In this document: in pieces, positions 9,276 to 18,283 of the stretch | Layout: the number at the start of each line of letters is the position of its first letter | Position numbering within the stretch: position 1 is the stretch's first letter | Source of the DNA: Fibrivirga algicola | GTDB lineage: Bacteria; Bacteroidota; Bacteroidia; Cytophagales; Spirosomataceae | Reading direction: 5' to 3' | Assembly: GCF_011742925.1 (NCBI RefSeq) | Contig: NZ_WAEL01000004.1 | Location: 186,001 to 250,000, forward strand | DNA: 64,000 bases | Notes under the pieces: generated by a model | Seen by the model: only the letters and a program-made list of their open reading frames with translations | Databases searched by the model: none | What the model was told of the DNA's origin: nothing | Made by a program: the position numbers and the translations under genes

Positions 9276-10409
9276 ATGAAACAGACCCTTCTTTCCGTTC
9301 TATGCCTTTGCCTCGCGGGATTGCTGATGCAGTGCAAAGACGCTGGTCGTGACATTAACACGAACATCAGCGACGTTACCTCGTTCTTTTCGCCCAACGA
9401 TAATCAGTCCATAAAACTGCTGCCTGCCACCCCGGCTACAGTGGTGTTTGAATGGGATCAGGCGCGCGCTGAAGACGGCACCCTGGTGCTGTATGAACTG
9501 GCGTTCGACAAAGAAGCTGGTGATTTCTCGAAGCCGATCTACAAGATTACGTCCGACCAGAACGGCGTGATGAATAAAGCGACCGTCACTCACGCCACCC
9601 TGAACCGGATTGCCGCGCTGGCCGGGATCGGCTCGTTGGGGCAGGGTAAACTGAAGTGGACCGTGCAGGCTTCGCGCGGTACGAACGTGAAGCAGGCTAG
9701 CCAAAGCCGGATGCTAAACGTAGAACGCCCGGCTGGTTTCGCTGAAGTTCCGGCGGAGGTATTCCTGACAGGCGACGCTACCGAAGCGGGCACCGACCTG
9801 ACCAAAGCGATCAAGCTAAAGAGTACGAGCTCGGGTGTGTTTGAGGTCTACACCTCGCTCAAGCCAGGTACGTATTCGTTCGTTGACCGCACCACCGGCA
9901 CGGCTAAATCATTCAACGTCAACGGCACGAACATTGGCGAGAGCGGAACGACCACCGTGACCGGAGCGACCAAGACCTACCGTATTGTGCTGGACTTCAA
10001 CAATGCTGCCGCCCGAGTAACCGAGATTAAGTCGGTGGGTCTGTGGGTTGCTGGCGACAACGCTGTGCGCACCACGTTGCCATACGTAGGCGGGGGCGTC
10101 TGGATGCTGCCGAACTACAAAGTGGAGTTCGTTCAGTTTTCATGGGGCCGGGATGAACGCTACAAGTTCCGCCTCACCACGGTCGGCGCCGACGGTAAAG
10201 ACGCCTACGAATGGCTGGGCAGCAGCAAAGCCGACAACTCCCGCGCCGATGCCAACACCCCGGCGAGTTATTTCTACTTGTTGCCCATCGGCGAAAGTCA
10301 GTGGGACTACACCTATAAGTTTGACGGAGCCGTTGATAACAAGAACGCCGACATCATGGTGTCGCTGGCTCCCACGGCCCCTTACACGCATAAGGTTACG
10401 ATTAAGTAA
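9276..10409 (+). CDS. SusE-domain outer-membrane lipoprotein
   Basis: A 377-residue lipoprotein (lipobox ending at Cys20, LAGLLMQC). The N-terminal third has the Ig-like SusE pattern: FFSPNDNQSIKLLPATPATVVFEWDQ and LKWTVQASRG. Two further beta-rich modules follow, each resembling the starch-binding repeats of SusE/SusF (a segment around EVFLTGDATEAGTDLTKAIK and one around GLWVAGDNAV). It probably binds the target glycan on the cell surface. It lies 52 bases after susD and before the GH76 gene, as in other loci of this type. Exact ligand unknown. Confidence 0.85.
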   Translation: MKQTLLSVLCLCLAGLLMQCKDAGRDINTNISDVTSFFSPNDNQSIKLLPATPATVVFEWDQARAEDGTLVLYELAFDKEAGDFSKPIYKITSDQNGVMNKATVTHATLNRIAALAGIGSLGQGKLKWTVQASRGTNVKQASQSRMLNVERPAGFAEVPAEVFLTGDATEAGTDLTKAIKLKSTSSGVFEVYTSLKPGTYSFVDRTTGTAKSFNVNGTNIGESGTTTVTGATKTYRIVLDFNNAAARVTEIKSVGLWVAGDNAVRTTLPYVGGGVWMLPNYKVEFVQFSWGRDERYKFRLTTVGADGKDAYEWLGSSKADNSRADANTPASYFYLLPIGESQWDYTYKFDGAVDNKNADIMVSLAPTAPYTHKVTIK

Positions 10410-10442
10410 AGCGTAGCGTTAATTGCTTCGTATGTGGACTTC

Positions 10443-10483
10443 GCTATCGTTGTCACTCGCCACAGGCAAGCGACAACGATAGC
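10443..10483. terminator. Stem-loop between the SusE-like gene and the GH76 gene
   Basis: GCTATCGTTGTC (10443-10454) is perfectly complementary to GACAACGATAGC (10472-10483), a 12-bp stem with a 17-base loop. No T-run follows on either strand, so it may be an mRNA-processing or stability element rather than a terminator. It lies in a 195-base gap that also carries an ACGTACCT word at 10498. Confidence 0.5.
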
Positions 10484-10604
10484 TAGAAATTAAGCGAACG
10501 TACCTGCGTTTCCGTTCACCCTAAGCCTGACTCGCGAAGCCAACCAACACGGAGCACCAATTTAACAACTGAGCTATCATTCCAAATTTCATCCCTCAAC
10601 GTCG

Positions 10605-11738
10605 ATGTCGTCACTTAATAAATTACTTGCCCTGCTCACCCTAACCCTGTTTATTGCCTGCAAAGACAACAGCATTGGGCAGGGTGCCGGGCCTGCAACC
10701 AAACCCTACGTTTTTAACTGGACAGTCATTGCCGACAGCAGCACGCAGGCCCTGACCCGGCAGTTTTTCAACGAACAGGGCCGTTATTTCAACGAGAATA
10801 ACAGCGGTAGTACGCAGTTCAACTACTGGCCACAGGCGCATGCCCTCGATGTGCTGGTGGATGCCTACGTGCGCACCAAAGACAGCCGCTACCTGACCTA
10901 CATGAATGACTGGTACGGCGGTGTTCCCGTTAAAAACAACGGCGGATTCCTGAACGAGTATTACGATGATATGCTCTGGAATGCACTGGCCACGCTACGA
11001 GCCTACGACGCTACCGGCGACAAGAAATGGCTCGACGTATCGCAACTGCTCTGGAATGATATCAAGCTTGGCTGGAACGACACCATGGGCGGTGGCATTG
11101 CCTGGCGGAAGGGGCAGCGGTATTATAAGAATACGCCGGCCAACGCGCCCGCCATTATCCTGGCCGCCCGCCTCTACCAGCGCCTGAAACGTCCTGAGGA
11201 CCTGGATTGGGCCAAAAAGATTTACGACTGGCAGCTAAAAACGCTTGTCGAACCAGCTACCGGATACACCTATGACGGCATCAACCGGCAGAACGATGGC
11301 AAGATTGACCTGACCTGGAAATTCACCTACAACCAGGGCCTTATGATTGGGGCCGGTCTGGAGATGTTCCGTGCTACCCAAAATCAGACGTACCTGAGCG
11401 ACGCCACCAAAACCGCAAACTTCACCATCGCCGACCCCGAACTGACCAACGGCGGCCTGATGCGCGCCGAAGGAAATGGCGACGGCGGCCTGTTCAAAGC
11501 TGTGCTCGTTCGGTACCTTACATTGCTGGCTACCGAACCCGCTGTTCCTGCCGACACGCGCACTCGTTATGTCAACTACCTGAAGTTCAACGCTGAGACC
11601 CTATGGCGTACAGGCACGCAGAAGCCGCAGGTTGTCTATGGCGTTTTTTGGGGTAACCGCCCCACCGACGGTAAAACGGACCTGACTACCCAGCTCAGCG
11701 GCGCCACGATGCTGGAAGCCATGACGCGGCTGAACTAG
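10605..11738 (+). CDS. GH76-family alpha-1,6-mannanase, lipoprotein
   Basis: Glycoside hydrolase family 76 enzymes hydrolyse the alpha-1,6-linked mannose backbone of fungal and mycobacterial mannans. The 377-residue protein has a lipoprotein signal (Cys19, LFIACKDNS) and the adjacent catalytic aspartates in EYYDDMLWNALA (D121-D122). The family-typical WKFTYNQGLMIGAGLEM and the terminal ATMLEAMTRL of an alpha/alpha-toroid fold are also present. As a lipidated enzyme it would act at the cell surface or in the periplasm. It is the only recognisable carbohydrase of the locus and defines its probable substrate. Confidence 0.9.
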   Translation: MSSLNKLLALLTLTLFIACKDNSIGQGAGPATKPYVFNWTVIADSSTQALTRQFFNEQGRYFNENNSGSTQFNYWPQAHALDVLVDAYVRTKDSRYLTYMNDWYGGVPVKNNGGFLNEYYDDMLWNALATLRAYDATGDKKWLDVSQLLWNDIKLGWNDTMGGGIAWRKGQRYYKNTPANAPAIILAARLYQRLKRPEDLDWAKKIYDWQLKTLVEPATGYTYDGINRQNDGKIDLTWKFTYNQGLMIGAGLEMFRATQNQTYLSDATKTANFTIADPELTNGGLMRAEGNGDGGLFKAVLVRYLTLLATEPAVPADTRTRYVNYLKFNAETLWRTGTQKPQVVYGVFWGNRPTDGKTDLTTQLSGATMLEAMTRLN

Positions 11739-11760
11739 TAACAATTTGCCTTTTGCTCTA

Positions 11761-11806
11761 GGCTACGCGCCCCGGCCCCCTTAGCGGCGGACTGGGGCGC
11801 GTAGCC
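11761..11806. terminator. GC-rich hairpin between convergent genes
   Basis: GGCTACGCGCCCC (11761-11773) pairs perfectly with its complement at 11794-11806, a 13-bp stem with a 20-base loop. It lies between the 3' ends of the GH76 gene (plus) and the membrane protein at 11876 (minus). It lacks a clear T-tract but its position fits a bidirectional terminator. Confidence 0.6.
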
Positions 11807-11875
11807 CTACACAAATAACCAGGCGGTTTATTTCCAGTTCGCGAAGCCTAATCGCCACACTACCGACCTTATACA

Positions 11876-12442
11876 CTACTGCTGTAACCTCTCCCGCAGT
11901 ACCTCAAGCTCACGTTTTTTGGCCGCGTAAAGGCCATGCTCCCAGCCACTGGCCATGTATGCCAACGCGAAGAAGGCGATCAAGCCAAGCAGCAGCCAGA
12001 CAGATTTTCCGCCTTGCCATACCCCCAGCAGACTTAGCCCCACGATCGGCAGCATATTCCAGCGGAGTAGGCGCGAGAGACGTACCTGATAGGTAGCCAT
12101 CGAAATGGCGTGAGTCAGCTCACCAAGTATCGTCCGGTCGAACGTTTTTTGGCCGTTTAGCCTTCGAATACGACTTACCAGCACGTAGAGGGCGGTGGCA
12201 AACATCCAGGCGGCCATCCCGTACATAGCCAGATTTGCCGGAGTTTTAGTCAGATTAACCGCCAGCACGACGCTTCCAGCAACCACATTTACAATAATGC
12301 TCAGCAGTTCACTGATTCGGGTGATGTGGAACGCCTGATTCTTTTTGGCCTGAATGCGGTGGTGCAGGGCGGTTTCGTTGATTGCCCAAAGCGGCTGATT
12401 CGTCTGGGCATCCCAGATTTTTTGTAGTTCGTCAAATTCCAT
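11876..12442 (-). CDS. Unrecognised membrane protein paired with an ECF sigma factor
   Basis: A 188-residue protein. The N-terminus (MEFDELQKIWDAQ and the following 35 residues) is soluble and helical. About four hydrophobic segments follow, near residues 45-65, 70-88, 128-142 and 146-166, then a basic C-terminal helix (AAKKRELEVLRERLQQ). Its start overlaps the 3' end of the upstream sigma-factor gene by 11 bases (12432-12442). By position it is a candidate membrane-bound anti-sigma factor or signal relay. I do not recognise a named family, so the role is inference. Confidence 0.7.
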   Translation of the reverse strand: MEFDELQKIWDAQTNQPLWAINETALHHRIQAKKNQAFHITRISELLSIIVNVVAGSVVLAVNLTKTPANLAMYGMAAWMFATALYVLVSRIRRLNGQKTFDRTILGELTHAISMATYQVRLSRLLRWNMLPIVGLSLLGVWQGGKSVWLLLGLIAFFALAYMASGWEHGLYAAKKRELEVLRERLQQ

Positions 12443-12944
12443 GATGATCGGGTTGTCTTGATTTGGTGATCAGTTGCTTTTTGATTCGGTTGATTTTCAC
12501 GCCGATGTTCGATTCCGAGATGCCCAGTATCGTCGCCATTTCCTTGTAGCTGAAGCCGTCGAGCAGCAGCAGGCACAGGGAGCGGTCCACTTCATTGAGC
12601 TGATGGATTTCCTCGTAGAGCCAGGCAATTCGCTCATCAGGCTGACTGGCGGGCTGCTCTAACAACGGTTGTAGTCCATCGATTGGCTCTCTGGCGTCGG
12701 TGTGCTTCCGTTCTTTCGTCGACCATTTGATAGCTGTATTTAACGCGATGCGATAGATCCAGGTGGTTGGCGATGATTGCTGCCGGAACGTCGGGATAGA
12801 GTGCCACACCTGAATCAGAATTTCCTGCAGCAGATCATCCTGATCCATGACCGGAACAGCATAAGCACGTACCACCTTAAAAAGCAGCGCTTTATACTGA
12901 CTAAGCCAGTCGGTAAACGTTTGATTCTGCTCTGTTTCACTCAT
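12432..12944 (-). CDS. ECF RNA polymerase sigma factor
   Basis: A 170-residue sigma-70 family protein of normal ECF length. Region 2 contains MDQDDLLQEILIQVWHSIPTF and TWIYRIALNTAI. Region 4 contains LNEVDRSLCLLLLDGFSYKE and a helix-turn-helix, ISESNIGVKINRIKKQL. It differs from the sigma factor at 2409 in lacking a FecR or SusC neighbour. Instead it overlaps a small multi-pass membrane protein, which may hold it at the membrane until stimulated. The target genes cannot be told from the sequence. Confidence 0.9.
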   Translation of the reverse strand: MSETEQNQTFTDWLSQYKALLFKVVRAYAVPVMDQDDLLQEILIQVWHSIPTFRQQSSPTTWIYRIALNTAIKWSTKERKHTDAREPIDGLQPLLEQPASQPDERIAWLYEEIHQLNEVDRSLCLLLLDGFSYKEMATILGISESNIGVKINRIKKQLITKSRQPDHHGI

Positions 12945-13007
12945 GCCATTCGCTGTTTACACTATTAGTACCAAACAGCTGACAATTTCTTACAGGCACA
13001 GAAAAAT

Positions 13008-13059
13008 AACGCCTTCTTGTACGTCTGCTCTCGGGCGAATGCGCGTACAAAAAGGCGTT
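13008..13059 (-). terminator. Long stem-loop, probable terminator of the ceramidase-like gene
   Basis: The 16-base arms 13008-13023 (starting AACGCCTT) and 13044-13059 are complementary except for one position, with a 20-base loop. On the minus strand the stem is followed by ATTTTTC, so it would terminate transcription of the gene at 13190-14515, about 130 bases after its stop codon. Confidence 0.65.
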
Positions 13060-13189
13060 CAATTGCCTACTCGTAAAGAAAATGGCAATCAAAACACGAT
13101 GACTAACCCACCCTTCATGGTGGCGCCGGACATTGCATTTTCTACATGAGCTAGGTATTCCGGAGTATAAAAGTTTGCCAGCTTCTAAA

Positions 13190-14515
13190 CTAGTATAAAC
13201 TGCTGACCAGACTTTGGGTCATATCTTCGAAGAACTCGGCCGTATGCGGTCCAAATCGATTCATTTGATCAATTGCATATGGGCTTTGTTTCGCGTAATA
13301 AAAGCGATCAGGAGCAATCTGGCCAATATCTCCACCATTATAGCTGGTTAGGATCAATTTCCTATTCGACACGGCGGGAAGCTCCTGTAGATCAGTGGCC
13401 AGTTGGGACGATAATCCGCCGGGACAGCCGACGAAAACGGTTTGACCAATACGAAGCGCTTTCAATTCAGCTGGGTAATCACCGTAGAGTGTTTTGGCCA
13501 GCCAGGGCTTCAATCGCCAACTTTGACTAATCCGAATTTGAGGATCGTTCTGAATGAGCGGAGCTGTCTGGACAACCAACGTACTATCTGTACGCAGTCC
13601 CTGATGACCAATCACCGAGGCGATTCGGCTAACGATCTGGTCTATCTGCTGGTCTTCGTTCGTTGATCGGTTGGCCCGAACAGCCGGGTTTTCTGAAAAT
13701 TCTATAGCGCCGACCATACCCATTGCAAACGAATGCGTCTGCTTTTCGATCCGCTGTGTTAACCGGCTGAGAACGTTTATAGCAGACGCACCAGCGGCCT
13801 TATCTGGTGGGATAACGAGGCTATTTCTCGCGAAAACAAGGGCTGTTTCGCCCGTAAGTTTACGAAGCTGCAGCAGATGGACCGGATCGTTTTTTAGCTC
13901 GTCGCCCGCGCCAGCCGCACCTTGCTGGTCGTTTAGGTCAACAGTGGCAGAGCCAATTTGGGTGGTAGCCACATTTTTTTGTGCCAGTACAACCACGTTG
14001 ACAACCGCCTCCGTTAACTGGTTGATTAATTGCTCATTATAGGGACCAAGCGTCCGTTGACTGATGCGATCTTTAGCCCACCCCCCTACACCTGGTTGTG
14101 AATAGGTAGCCGCCAGGTAAACATTTTTCCAGGGGAAGCCAAGCTTGGGTAGCCGTTTTTCCAGCGCTTGAGCCACTGCCGGTGGCACCTTCTGAAGGTC
14201 TACAGTAATCAGTACCGCACGTGTTGTGCCATTGTCGAGTATCAACGCCCGGGTCTGAATAGAATCTCCTTTTTCCGGCAATGACGCATCACCCGAAGCC
14301 GCCATGTTTACCGGTGCGATAGCTGCTTTAGCCCACCCAGCCTCAATAGCATGTTTCGGAAACGGGTCGCTCACAATCCAGGCAAAACGTTGCCGGGTGA
14401 AGCGATAATAAAGCGAGTTTTTGTAGCTACCCTTGTTTACAACAGTAAAACAAAGGCCAACCGCGCTGATCACCAGGATGATCACTGCATAAGCTATAAT
14501 TCCGAGACGACGCAT
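13190..14515 (-). CDS. Neutral/alkaline ceramidase-like membrane-anchored protein
   Basis: A 441-residue protein with an N-terminal membrane anchor (GIIAYAVIILVISAVGLCF). The body resembles the N-terminal catalytic domain of neutral/alkaline non-lysosomal ceramidases: IEAGWAKAAIAPVN at the front, TRALILDNGTTRAVLITVDLQ, then NVYLAATYSQPGVGGWA where true ceramidases carry a His-rich THTHSGPGG. Here the histidines of that motif are replaced, so the zinc site and enzyme activity are doubtful. I chose ATG 14515; a TTG five codons upstream (14530) is possible. Function is not established by the sequence. Confidence 0.6.
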   Translation of the reverse strand: MRRLGIIAYAVIILVISAVGLCFTVVNKGSYKNSLYYRFTRQRFAWIVSDPFPKHAIEAGWAKAAIAPVNMAASGDASLPEKGDSIQTRALILDNGTTRAVLITVDLQKVPPAVAQALEKRLPKLGFPWKNVYLAATYSQPGVGGWAKDRISQRTLGPYNEQLINQLTEAVVNVVVLAQKNVATTQIGSATVDLNDQQGAAGAGDELKNDPVHLLQLRKLTGETALVFARNSLVIPPDKAAGASAINVLSRLTQRIEKQTHSFAMGMVGAIEFSENPAVRANRSTNEDQQIDQIVSRIASVIGHQGLRTDSTLVVQTAPLIQNDPQIRISQSWRLKPWLAKTLYGDYPAELKALRIGQTVFVGCPGGLSSQLATDLQELPAVSNRKLILTSYNGGDIGQIAPDRFYYAKQSPYAIDQMNRFGPHTAEFFEDMTQSLVSSLY

Positions 14516-14706
14516 GGGAGTTTGGGGCAACGTACTTATCTAATTTCTACTAGCAAAAATAGCCGGTAATACGCCGCTAATCACGCCCAATACACGGCAT
14601 AATTCGTCCAAATTACGGATTTTTGCCTTTAGCTTTTTTGACACTCGCATTGTCCGAAGACCACCAATAAGCCACTACGAGGTCCTTCCTGATACACACA
14701 CAACGA

Positions 14707-15591
14707 ATGGCTTCATTTCACACTTACTCGCTTGCTCAGTTGCTTACAGGCATAACCGGGCAAATCATTGGCGATTACACGTTTTACCTGAGCCATTTTA
14801 CGGGGCAGGATAAGCTCATTCCCCACCCCTACCGCATCCAGGGGTACGCGGTAGGCGTACCTGTTTCGGGTTGGTTAGAAGGCAGTTTGAATCTGGATAC
14901 GTTTCAGGTACGTCCAGGGCAGTTGATGGTCATAGCTCCGCAACAGATTCACCAAATTCTGCGCTGCAGCCCCGATTTCACGATGCGCACGCTGTTTTTT
15001 ACAGATGCTTTCCTGGCTGCTATCCTGCGGGATACCAGTCAACTGGCTACACGATCTATTTTTCAGCCGTTAGCCCCTGCGGTAATTACCCTGAGCGGTG
15101 AAGAGTGGCAGCGGCTTACTGCTATAGTTGATATCATCGAGCAACATTACTGGCCCATCGAACGGGGTTTACTCTTACCTGTCGGCCATCTGGTACAGGC
15201 AATTTTGACCGACCTGCATCAAATTAATCGAAACAATAGCGTAGACACGACCAGTTCAGACTCAAAAAATCGACCTGCTGAGTTAACAACTCGATTTCGT
15301 CAACTCGTTGTTGAGCAATATATATCGAAGCGTACCCTCACAGACTACGCCGACCAGTTGGCGGTGACAGCTAAACATCTGAGTGAGACGGTCAAGCAGC
15401 AGACCGGCAAGCCCGCCAGCGCCTGGATTGATGCGATGGTGGTGCAGGAAGCGCAAGTTCTATTGAGTCAGACCAACTCAAGTATTTCTCAGATTGCCGA
15501 TTATTTACAGTTTGGTACGCAGGCCGCTTTCGGTAAATTTTTCCGCAATAAAGTAGGGCTCTCACCCAGGGCCTATCGTAGCAGGCAGTAG
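14707..15591 (+). CDS. AraC-family transcriptional regulator
   Basis: A 294-residue protein with an N-terminal cupin-like sensing domain (for example YAVGVPVSGWLEGSLN and RPGQLMVIAPQQIHQIL). The C-terminal double helix-turn-helix of the AraC/XylS type starts near residue 195: LTDYADQLAVTAKHLSETVK, then ISQIADYLQFGTQAAFGKFF with the family ending GLSPRAYRSR. It is divergent from the ceramidase-like gene (191-base gap between the starts), which it might regulate. Ligand unknown. Confidence 0.92.
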   Translation: MASFHTYSLAQLLTGITGQIIGDYTFYLSHFTGQDKLIPHPYRIQGYAVGVPVSGWLEGSLNLDTFQVRPGQLMVIAPQQIHQILRCSPDFTMRTLFFTDAFLAAILRDTSQLATRSIFQPLAPAVITLSGEEWQRLTAIVDIIEQHYWPIERGLLLPVGHLVQAILTDLHQINRNNSVDTTSSDSKNRPAELTTRFRQLVVEQYISKRTLTDYADQLAVTAKHLSETVKQQTGKPASAWIDAMVVQEAQVLLSQTNSSISQIADYLQFGTQAAFGKFFRNKVGLSPRAYRSRQ

Positions 15592-15803
15592 TCGGTTAAA
15601 GGATAGTTCAGCCAATCAATCGTAACTTTAAGCAATAGCCTTCTGTACCATGTCTCGTTCAAAAACAGGCCCAAAAGATGTCATCGATACCCATGAAAAC
15701 TAAGTTCACTAACTATTCATGTTGGTCCCTCACTCGATTAAACGGCTCTCGTGAGTATGCCATGCAGTAGCTATTCTTCTACCTTAACTACCTAGATCCC
15801 TGA

Positions 15804-17012
15804 ATGATGAAACGTATAAACATCCTTCTGGTTGTCTGTTTGTGTTGGACGGAAAGTTGGGCGCAACCGGCTGCACAGAAGCGCATTCAGACCCAGCTCA
15901 TCCTGGCTGATAACGGCAGCACAATCGACCTTGACGCAGGTACGTTCACCTTCACGGGCAGCCTGTCGATGGAAGACAAGAAACGCATTGTCATTCGCGG
16001 AAAGGGTATCGACAAGACCATCCTCAGCTTCAAAGGGCAGACCGATGGCGCCGAGGGGCTGCGCGTATCGAACGCCGAAGAGATTGTGATCGAAGACATG
16101 ACCATTCAGGATACGAAAGGGGATGCCATCAAAACCATGAACGTGAAAGGCATTACGTTTCGCAATGTCAAAGTAGCGTGGACCGGGCCGCCCAGCCCTG
16201 AAAACGGCAGCTATGGTCTGTACCCGGTACAATGCGATAATGTCATGATCGACCAGTGCATTTCGATCGGGGCGTCCGATGCGGGCATTTACGTTGGGCA
16301 GTCGCGGAATATAGTGGTAAAGAACTGTGTGGCGCATCATAACGTGGCGGGGATCGAGATCGAAAACTCGCGCGATGCCGATGTGTTCGGCAATGAGGCG
16401 TACGACAACACGGGCGGCATACTGGTGTTCGACCTGCCCGATCTGGTACAGAAACAGGGCGGCAATGTGCGGGTATTCAACAATTATGTACACGACAATA
16501 ACCTGCCCAACTTCGCTCCGGCGGGCAATATCGTAGCAAGCGTGTCGGACGGGACGGGCTTGCTGATTCTGGCCACCAACCACGTCGAGGTATTCAACAA
16601 CCGGTTTATTCGCAACCAGACAATGGGGACGGGCATTATCAGCTACCTCATTACCGAACGGCCAATTACTGACAAAGGATACTACCCGTTCCCAACCGCC
16701 ATTTCCATCCATGATAACGTATACGAGCGGAACCCCGGCCCACCCAGTTCGCGCGGACGGTACAATAGCATTTTCAAAGCCGTGCTGAAGGAAGGGCAGT
16801 CAATCCCGCACATTCTGTACGACGGCATCGTTGATTCAGGTACGTTAGACAAAGCTGGGAATCCCCTCCCCGACCGGCGTATCTGTATTCGCAACAACAC
16901 GAACCAGAGTGTGATCAATCTCGATGCCGGACGTGGGTTCAAGAATGCCTCACTCAACGCGGCTCAGTTTGATTGTCAGTTGGCTCCTATCAAAACAACG
17001 GCGTCAAAATGA
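15804..17012 (+). CDS. Exported parallel beta-helix repeat protein
   Basis: A 402-residue protein with a Sec signal peptide (MMKRINILLVVCLCWTESWAQ). The rest is a right-handed parallel beta-helix with repeated turns such as IVIEDMTIQDTKGDAI, GITFRNVKVAW, NIVVKNCVAHHNVAGIEI and VRVFNNYVHDNNL. This family is usually found next to a diheme c-type cytochrome of the SO_2930 type, and the next gene here is exactly that, overlapping by ATGA (17009-17012). Such folds often bind or cleave polysaccharides, but no catalytic motif is evident to me. The two products probably act together in the periplasm or at the surface. Confidence 0.85.
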   Translation: MMKRINILLVVCLCWTESWAQPAAQKRIQTQLILADNGSTIDLDAGTFTFTGSLSMEDKKRIVIRGKGIDKTILSFKGQTDGAEGLRVSNAEEIVIEDMTIQDTKGDAIKTMNVKGITFRNVKVAWTGPPSPENGSYGLYPVQCDNVMIDQCISIGASDAGIYVGQSRNIVVKNCVAHHNVAGIEIENSRDADVFGNEAYDNTGGILVFDLPDLVQKQGGNVRVFNNYVHDNNLPNFAPAGNIVASVSDGTGLLILATNHVEVFNNRFIRNQTMGTGIISYLITERPITDKGYYPFPTAISIHDNVYERNPGPPSSRGRYNSIFKAVLKEGQSIPHILYDGIVDSGTLDKAGNPLPDRRICIRNNTNQSVINLDAGRGFKNASLNAAQFDCQLAPIKTTASK

Positions 17013-18058
17013 ATGCCAGCCGCACCTACACGTACCTGACTGTTGCCTCACTACTGGCTGCGATCTGGTTTGTGTCAACTGGATGGCGGACGGTAGCCAT
17101 TCCCGAAAAGTTAAGCGACTACGGTTTTTTCGCCGGTAAGCCAGCTGACCAGCACCCGGCATCCGGGGTAATCCCGTATGCCTTGAACACCCCGCTCTTC
17201 ACCGACTATGCTGAAAAGTTACGTTTCGTGAAGCTACCTGACGGAAAAGCGGTTGCCTATAATGACTCAGCCGTACTAGCCTTTCCAGTTGGCACCACGC
17301 TCATCAAAACATTCTATTACCCCGTCGATTTTCGCGATCCGGCAAAAGGTCGTCGGCTGATCGAAACACGGCTGCTCGTTCACCTGCCGGAAGGCTGGAA
17401 AGCACTGGACTACGTCTGGAACGACGAGCAAACCGATGCGTTTCTGGAAGTAGCGGGCGACACCAGAACGGTGAGCTACATCGACAAGGCGGGCACAAGT
17501 CGGCAACACCCCTATGTCATTCCAAACCTGAACCAATGCAAGGGCTGCCATAATCGAAACGAAGCGATGACCCCGATCGGGCCGTCGGCGCGCCAACTGA
17601 ATGGCGCGCTGGCGTACGGAAATGGTCTGAAGAATCAGTTACTGCATTGGCAGCAAACGGCCATGCTAACGGGTATGCCTGCGCTGGCCAACTGCCCGAA
17701 AGCGCCTGTCTGGAACGACCCGACTACCGGTTCGCTCAACGACCGGGCACGTACCTGGCTTGACATCAACTGTGCGCACTGCCACAATCCGAAGGGGCCA
17801 GCCATGACATCTGGTTTAGATCTCAGTGTGTCGGCCAAAGACCCTACAGCCATTGGCCTGATGAAAACACCTGTTGCCGCTGGTCGCGGATCGGGTGGGC
17901 GATCGTACGATATCGTGCCCGGTAATCCCGATGAGTCGATCCTCATCTACCGCTTACACTCCACCGACCCCGGCGTAATGATGCCCGAACTAGGCCGTAA
18001 AACAGTACATACCGAAAGTCTGGAGTTGCTTCGCGCCTGGATTGCGGCGTTGAAATGA
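17009..18058 (+). CDS. Diheme c-type cytochrome of the SO_2930 family
   Basis: A 349-residue exported protein with an N-terminal hydrophobic segment (YLTVASLLAAIWFVS). It has two heme c attachment motifs: CKGCH at 177-181 and CAHCH at 255-259. The first is followed by NEAMTPIGPSARQLNGAL, and the end carries SILIYRLHSTDPGVMMPELGR with candidate axial methionines. The start was set at ATG 17009, which overlaps the stop of the beta-helix gene, rather than a TTG at 16973. The pairing of the two genes is conserved in other bacteria; the electron partner and substrate are unknown. Confidence 0.88.
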   Translation: MNASRTYTYLTVASLLAAIWFVSTGWRTVAIPEKLSDYGFFAGKPADQHPASGVIPYALNTPLFTDYAEKLRFVKLPDGKAVAYNDSAVLAFPVGTTLIKTFYYPVDFRDPAKGRRLIETRLLVHLPEGWKALDYVWNDEQTDAFLEVAGDTRTVSYIDKAGTSRQHPYVIPNLNQCKGCHNRNEAMTPIGPSARQLNGALAYGNGLKNQLLHWQQTAMLTGMPALANCPKAPVWNDPTTGSLNDRARTWLDINCAHCHNPKGPAMTSGLDLSVSAKDPTAIGLMKTPVAAGRGSGGRSYDIVPGNPDESILIYRLHSTDPGVMMPELGRKTVHTESLELLRAWIAALK

Positions 18059-18283
18059 TACTTGTTAAGCTAGCCGGAAAGTTTCCCGGAGCGTCTGGAT
18101 GATCGCTCTGCAACTTCTCGCATAGGGATTACACAGCGTAGCGTCGGTAGAAACCTAAAGGGGCTGGGAGTCGCTATGACAACCCAGTCAACCGTTCGTT
18201 TACCGATACGAATCGATCTACGTCAGCTACTTTTAGAACATACCCAACCAGGCCATCAGGTCTCTGGCTACATTTAGCGTCGT

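Noticed and set aside
12943-13149. A 68-codon plus-strand frame between the sigma and ceramidase-like genes
   Set aside because: It runs through the hairpin at 13008-13059 and the divergent/terminator region and has no recognisable protein pattern.
15792-16712. A 306-codon minus-strand frame opposite the beta-helix gene
   Set aside because: The plus strand carries a signal peptide, beta-helix repeats and an ATGA-coupled cytochrome; the minus frame has no family pattern.
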